A stretch of 16,599 nt of DNA from JAPEKQ01 sp964597945 (GTDB lineage: Bacteria; Joyebacterota; Joyebacteria; Joyebacterales; Joyebacteraceae): contig CAZRAD010000050.1 in assembly GCA_964597945.1 (NCBI GenBank), positions 1 to 16,599 on the forward strand, in the 5' to 3' direction. Of this stretch, positions 13,813-16,599 are shown one piece after another (position 1 is the first letter of the stretch; each line of letters opens with the position of its first letter). The translations under genes and the position numbers were made by a program. Under the pieces are notes generated by a model that saw only the letters and a list, made by a program, of their open reading frames with translations, made no database searches and was not told the origin of the DNA.

Positions 13813-14082
13813 CTACAGCAGAATCTCCTCGAGTGACCCATGAGGGGCCGGGATGATGTGCTGCGACACCAGCTCCCCGACCTTGCTCGCCGCCGCGACG
13901 CCGGCGGCGACCGCGGCCTTTACGGCGCCCACGTCGCCGCGGACGAAGATGGCGACGTAGCCGCCGCCCGTTCGCTCATAGCGCGTGAGGGTCACGTTGG
14001 CGGTCTTCACCATCGCGTCAGCTGCCTCGACGAGCCCGATCACACCGCGGGTCTCGACCATTCCAAGTGCCGTACCCGGCAA
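13813..14082 (-). CDS. BMC-H shell hexamer, copy 2
   Basis: An 89-residue BMC-H protein read from TTG 14082, with GAGGGGG placed upstream; there is no ATG before the conserved core apart from Met8, which would cut the first strand. It reads TALGMVETRGVIGLVEAADA, TLTRYERTGGGYVAIFVRGD, and ASKVGELVSQHIIPAPHGSL. The pore loop is R-T-G-G-G, against K-V-G-G-G in copy 1, so the two hexamers may differ in pore charge or size. It lacks the Lys-rich tail of copy 1. Gene order (PduL first, then two BMC-H) matches PVM-like BMC loci. Confidence 0.94.
   Translation of the reverse strand: MPGTALGMVETRGVIGLVEAADAMVKTANVTLTRYERTGGGYVAIFVRGDVGAVKAAVAAGVAAASKVGELVSQHIIPAPHGSLEEILL
13874..13897. repeat. 24-bp direct repeat shared by the two BMC-H genes (second copy)
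   Basis: Identical to 13516-13539, in the same codons of the paralogous BMC-H gene. Confidence 0.8.
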
Positions 14083-14141
14083 TTGCGCACCCCCTCGTCC
14101 GGCCCCGTTGAGGACCTCTGGTTACGTCTGAATGCTAGACA

Positions 14142-14810
14142 TCACTTCAGGATACTCACCATCATCGGGCCGCGAACGTCCGCCGCACCCGCATTGTCCG
14201 TGTCAAGATGGAGTTCGAGGGCCCCGTCCTCGGAGATATTGACCATCACGTTCTCGAGGACCAGCGCGGCCGGCCCGCTGAAGCGGACGCGGACCAACTC
14301 GCCGTTGGCCACGTGGTGCACCTCCGCATCGCGCGGGGTCATGTGCAGGTGTCGTGTCGCCCGGATCCCGCCCTCCTTGAGGGTCACGGCGCCATGTGGC
14401 CCGACCAGCGTCAGCGGCGCGCTGCCCGCGAGATCCCCAGAACGTCGGATGGGCGGGTCGATGCCCAGACGGACCGCATCCGCTCGCGACATCTCGACCT
14501 GCGTGTACGTTCGTACCGGCCCGAGGATGCGGACTCCCTCGATCGCACGGAGCGAACGACCGACGACCGTGACCGTCTCCTCGGCGGCGAACTGGCCGGG
14601 CTGTCTCAGATCGCTCTTCTTCGAGAGGGCATATCCCTCGCCGTACAGTCTGTCGAGCACGGTCCGGGATACATGGGCATGCCGAGCGCTGACCGCGACG
14701 GGGATCGAGACACCCGCCTCACCGAGACGCCCCTGCGCACGAGGCGGATTGCCGGCCTCGCGCTGAAGCCGCCTCAACACCTCGTCCGCGATGCGTGTCA
14801 CGTCGCTCAA
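14142..14810 (-). CDS. pduL: PduL-type phosphate acyltransferase, BMC cargo
   Basis: The protein is 222 residues from TTG 14810, chosen because GGAGG lies six bases upstream; GTG 14837 in the same frame has no ribosome site. Residues 2-18 (SDVTRIADEVLRRLQRE) are an amphipathic encapsulation peptide, followed by a linker. The PduL fold follows in its two halves, with the zinc and active-site histidines visible: S41-A-R-H44-A-H46-V, and R153-H-L-H156-M, plus His201 in ELHLDTDNA. PduL converts acyl-CoA and phosphate to acyl-phosphate and regenerates CoA inside the shell; the acyl-phosphate then serves a cytosolic kinase, which is not in this window. It is the first gene of the ten-gene BMC operon, about 75 nt downstream of the predicted transcription start. 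Confidence 0.94.
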   Translation of the reverse strand: MSDVTRIADEVLRRLQREAGNPPRAQGRLGEAGVSIPVAVSARHAHVSRTVLDRLYGEGYALSKKSDLRQPGQFAAEETVTVVGRSLRAIEGVRILGPVRTYTQVEMSRADAVRLGIDPPIRRSGDLAGSAPLTLVGPHGAVTLKEGGIRATRHLHMTPRDAEVHHVANGELVRVRFSGPAALVLENVMVNISEDGALELHLDTDNAGAADVRGPMMVSILK

Positions 14811-14821
14811 AGCATGCCTCC
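14807..14821 (-). promoter_or_regulatory. pduL ribosome site with an internal 2-codon ORF
   Basis: GGAGG (14817-14821) is followed by an out-of-frame ATG-CTT-TGA (14815-14807), whose stop overlaps the TTG start of pduL (14810-14808). The site decides the pduL start and could reduce or couple its initiation. Confidence 0.5.
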
Positions 14822-14892
14822 GTGGCGCCGGAACCACCCTGCCGGGATACGCGTAAACACCGCCGGCATGGGCACCTGCCGCGAACTCGGGC

Positions 14893-14922
14893 AGTCTATC
14901 AGAGGGGTGCGAGAACTGTCAA
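14893..14922 (-). promoter_or_regulatory. Sigma70-like promoter of the BMC operon
   Basis: Minus-strand TTGACA (14917-14922) is perfect; TAGACT (14893-14898) follows after 18 bp and matches 4 of 6 -10 bases. It is the only good promoter found upstream of the ten BMC genes. Confidence 0.65.
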
Positions 14923-14930
14923 TGGAAAGG

Positions 14931-14965
14931 GCCGCCCCCGACTCTCGGAGAGAGCCGGGGGCGGC
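14931..14965. terminator. GC-rich hairpin, likely terminator, just upstream of the BMC promoter
   Basis: GCCGCCCCCGACTCTC (14931-14946) and GAGAGCCGGGGGCGGC (14950-14965) pair over 16 positions with a single mismatch around a GGA loop. On the minus strand it is followed by CCCTTTCC, only a weak U-rich end. It would separate the glycosyltransferase transcript from the BMC promoter, which begins 9 bp further on. A regulatory hairpin is the alternative. Confidence 0.55.
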
Positions 14966-15227
14966 TTCGAAAAGCGTTCCCCGCTGAGGCGTGCAGACAG
15001 GTGGCGTACGACTCATGACCTGGGTATTGGGGATCAGCCCACGACCTGGCGACTGCTCACGCGCACCGCAGGGAACGAATAGCATCGTCTACCGTGCAGT
15101 TCCCTGTATGAAGCATGAAGCGTGCCATTGGTGGTGTTACAAACGGCGTTGACGCGAACATGTGCCACGCGAGGATGACCCGCGTCACCGCGGGTGTGCG
15201 TGTGGCGGTGCGTGGAAAGCGTCGATT

Positions 15228-16178
15228 CTAGGGATGTTTGCGGGGATTCGAGGTTCGTGCGAGCCCCTCGCGGTACTGGCAGGCTATCAGATACGTCATG
15301 ACTGTGCGTGAGAGTCCGCGGAGCCAGACGGCTCGGGCGACGGCACGGACCCCTCGGTAGAAGAGCCGGTTCGTCGCCAGTGCGACAAGGTGCTTCCTCA
15401 GGCGCAGTCCGGCGGCGTCACCGGGGGCCGGCGGGAGCAGGACGTCGACCATCATCTCCCCCGCCCGACCCGGGTGCTTCGAGAGCAGGAGTCGGAGCGG
15501 CAGAGCGTTCTCGATCCTCTTGTCGAGAATCTCGTCGAACGACTGCGCGTGGACGTGAAGCGCCCGTGCATCAGCGCAGTACCAGGTCGAGAGTCCCGCA
15601 TCATCCTCAAGGCGAAATGCGATCTCCGTGTCCTCGAACCCGTAGTTTCGGAAGCTCTCGTCGAAGAGGCCGACATCGAGCATCGGCTGGCGGGCGACCG
15701 AACTGTTGTTCGTCACGAAGTACCTCGCCGGCACACGAGAGCCCGGCGCGTGTTTGTGGACGCCCATCTCATCGAGATAGGTCAGCGCGGTCGAGTGGCC
15801 GAGCTCGGGCGCCTGGACCGCGTCACCGATCACGATGGACCGTGGGTGTGTCGCGTGGAACAGCACGTGCTGTTCGATCAGATCGGATTCGCAGAGCATG
15901 TCGTCGTCGACGAAGACCACCAGTTCACCCGCGGCCGTTCGTATGCCGGTGTTGCGTGCAGCCGCCCGTCCACGGTTCTCATCATGCCGGACAGCGACCA
16001 GTCGCTGCGGGAGCTTGAGGTTCCTGAGATACTCGGGGGTATCGTCGCCCGAGTGATCGTCGACGACGACGATCTCGGTCTGCTCAGGTGGGTACGTCTG
16101 GACCCGAAGCGACTCCAGCGTGCGGGCGAGAACCGGCCGCTTGCCGTAGGTCGGGATGACCACGGTCACCGTCGTCAC
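15228..16178 (-). CDS. Family 2 glycosyltransferase
   Basis: The 316-residue protein starts at GTG 16178, five bases after GGAG; this GTG overlaps the stop of the upstream gene in GTGA, a classical coupled start, and opens directly into the GT-A fold (TTVTVVIPTYGKRPVLARTL). Seen motifs are IVVVDDHSGDDTP (36-48), RGRAAARNTGI (69-79), the metal-binding FVDDDM (89-94) and the acceptor-side FEDTEIAFRL (181-190). The C-terminal 100 residues are basic with hydrophobic helices and may lie on the membrane face. It should move a sugar from a nucleotide-sugar onto a glycan or lipid, probably for surface polysaccharide. The sugar cannot be told. Confidence 0.9.
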   Translation of the reverse strand: MTTVTVVIPTYGKRPVLARTLESLRVQTYPPEQTEIVVVDDHSGDDTPEYLRNLKLPQRLVAVRHDENRGRAAARNTGIRTAAGELVVFVDDDMLCESDLIEQHVLFHATHPRSIVIGDAVQAPELGHSTALTYLDEMGVHKHAPGSRVPARYFVTNNSSVARQPMLDVGLFDESFRNYGFEDTEIAFRLEDDAGLSTWYCADARALHVHAQSFDEILDKRIENALPLRLLLSKHPGRAGEMMVDVLLPPAPGDAAGLRLRKHLVALATNRLFYRGVRAVARAVWLRGLSRTVMTYLIACQYREGLARTSNPRKHP

Positions 16179-16599
16179 GATGTCTCCCCCCCGGCGCGAC
16201 CGCCGCCGGCGACGAGTTCCTCGCACAACCGTTCCATGCGCTGCATGTGCTTCGAGTGGTCGGCGCCCTCGCGCACCTTTCGGACCCCGATGGCGGCGAA
16301 ACGCTCGCGCGTTCCCGGGTCGCCGATGAGCGTGAGTATCGCTCTCTCGAGTTCCTCCCTCTCGGCGGGCCGGACGACGAGTCCGTTCTCGCCGTCGGTG
16401 ACCCACTCCATGGCGGACTCGAGATTCGAGATGATCACCGGAACACCACACGCCATCGCCTCGAGAAGCGAGACCGGCGTGGCATCGACCGACGGCACCG
16501 TCAGGAACACGTCGGACGTAGCGAGGTATCCGGGGAGCTCCGCGTGCGGGATGCGTCCCACGAAATGGACGCGGTCGTCGAGACCGAGGGAGTCGGCGA
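16175..16599 (-). CDS. GT4 (GT-B) glycosyltransferase, C-terminal part (runs off window)
   Basis: The frame is open at the window edge; the visible 140 residues begin ADSLGLDDRVHFVGRIPHAE and include the GT4 signature VPSVDATPVSLLEAMACGVP with the conserved E-x7-E type nucleotide-sugar site (S-x-D-A-T-P-V-S-L-L-E), then NGLVVRP and a C-terminal helix HMQRMERLCEEL. This is the nucleotide-sugar-binding Rossmann half of a glycosyltransferase such as those of O-antigen or capsule synthesis. The acceptor-binding N-terminal half lies outside. The gene overlaps the GT2 gene by 4 nt, so the two act in one polysaccharide pathway. Confidence 0.9.
   Translation of the reverse strand, partial: ADSLGLDDRVHFVGRIPHAELPGYLATSDVFLTVPSVDATPVSLLEAMACGVPVIISNLESAMEWVTDGENGLVVRPAEREELERAILTLIGDPGTRERFAAIGVRKVREGADHSKHMQRMERLCEELVAGGGRAGGETS

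Larger units (their letters stand above)
14811..15227. other. BMC operon control region, no gene seen
   Basis: This 417-bp stretch between the glycosyltransferase stop and pduL holds the BMC promoter, a strong GC-rich hairpin and two smaller inverted repeats: CAGGGAAC/GTTCCCTG (15069-15076 and 15099-15106) and ACCCGCG-TCAC-CGCGGGT (15178-15195). Short open frames here have no family features or ribosome sites. Confidence 0.6.

Noticed and set aside
15178..15195. Terminator of the glycosyltransferase operon
   Set aside because: The ACCCGCG-TCAC-CGCGGGT stem has no U-rich end on either strand; the hairpin at 14931-14965 is a better candidate.
1..16599. CRISPR arrays, insertion sequences, tRNA or rRNA genes
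   Set aside because: No regularly spaced repeats, transposase motifs, terminal inverted repeats or tRNA/rRNA core sequences were seen on either strand.

Overview
The window is a GC-rich bacterial contig, almost certainly from a metagenome-assembled or draft genome because a 10-N scaffold gap interrupts one gene. The gene families point to an uncultured, didermic bacterium of the FCB-type lineages (for example Eisenbacteria/Krumholzibacteria/Latescibacteria-like): a DUF4837 lipoprotein, a DUF4292/LolA-like lipoprotein, a FadL/PorV-like outer-membrane barrel and a tiny AURKAIP1/COX24-domain (mS38/bS22-like) protein. The phylum is an inference and cannot be fixed from this sequence alone. Promoters match a sigma70 consensus (TTGACA with 17-18 bp spacers), and TTG/GTG starts are frequent.

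Region 1 (1-3698, minus strand) is a cell-envelope and TPR operon: an exported TPR protein, a LolA-like/DUF4292 lipoprotein and a DUF4837 lipoprotein, tightly coupled, then a second TPR protein that leaves the window and has its own promoter. Region 2 (3986-5883, plus strand, divergent) is a two-gene unit: a small lipoprotein with a CxxCH motif, overlapping by one base with a FadL-like beta-barrel. A perfect 15-bp hairpin at 5935-5968 ends this unit and the convergent one. Region 3 (6028-7296, minus) is a HU - 31-aa COX24-domain - PilZ operon behind a near-consensus promoter and a leader of about 335 nt. Region 4 (7312-8200, minus) is an SppA-type signal peptide peptidase, split by the N gap and directly downstream of region 5.

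Region 5 (8239-14810, minus) is the centre of the window: a complete ten-gene bacterial microcompartment (BMC) operon. In transcription order it reads PduL phosphotransacylase, two BMC-H hexamers, BMC-P/EutN pentamer, CoA-acylating aldehyde dehydrogenase, PduS-like RnfC-family Fe-S flavoprotein, PduT-like BMC-T with its Fe-S cysteine, two more BMC-P pentamers, and a class II (fuculose/rhamnulose-phosphate type) aldolase with a Cys-rich linker and a C-terminal encapsulation-like helix. The inferred pathway is deoxysugar-phosphate to DHAP plus (lact)aldehyde, then acyl-CoA, then acyl-phosphate. This resembles the Planctomycetes-Verrucomicrobia (PVM)-type fucose/rhamnose BMC, but here it is combined with a PduS/PduT electron-transfer module and there is no alcohol dehydrogenase in the window, so NADH may be reoxidised by electron export through the shell.

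Region 6 (14811-15227) is the BMC control region, with a sigma70-like promoter preceded by a GC-rich hairpin. Region 7 (15228-16599, minus) holds a GT2 glycosyltransferase overlapping by 4 nt with the C-terminal part of a GT4 glycosyltransferase that enters from outside the window.
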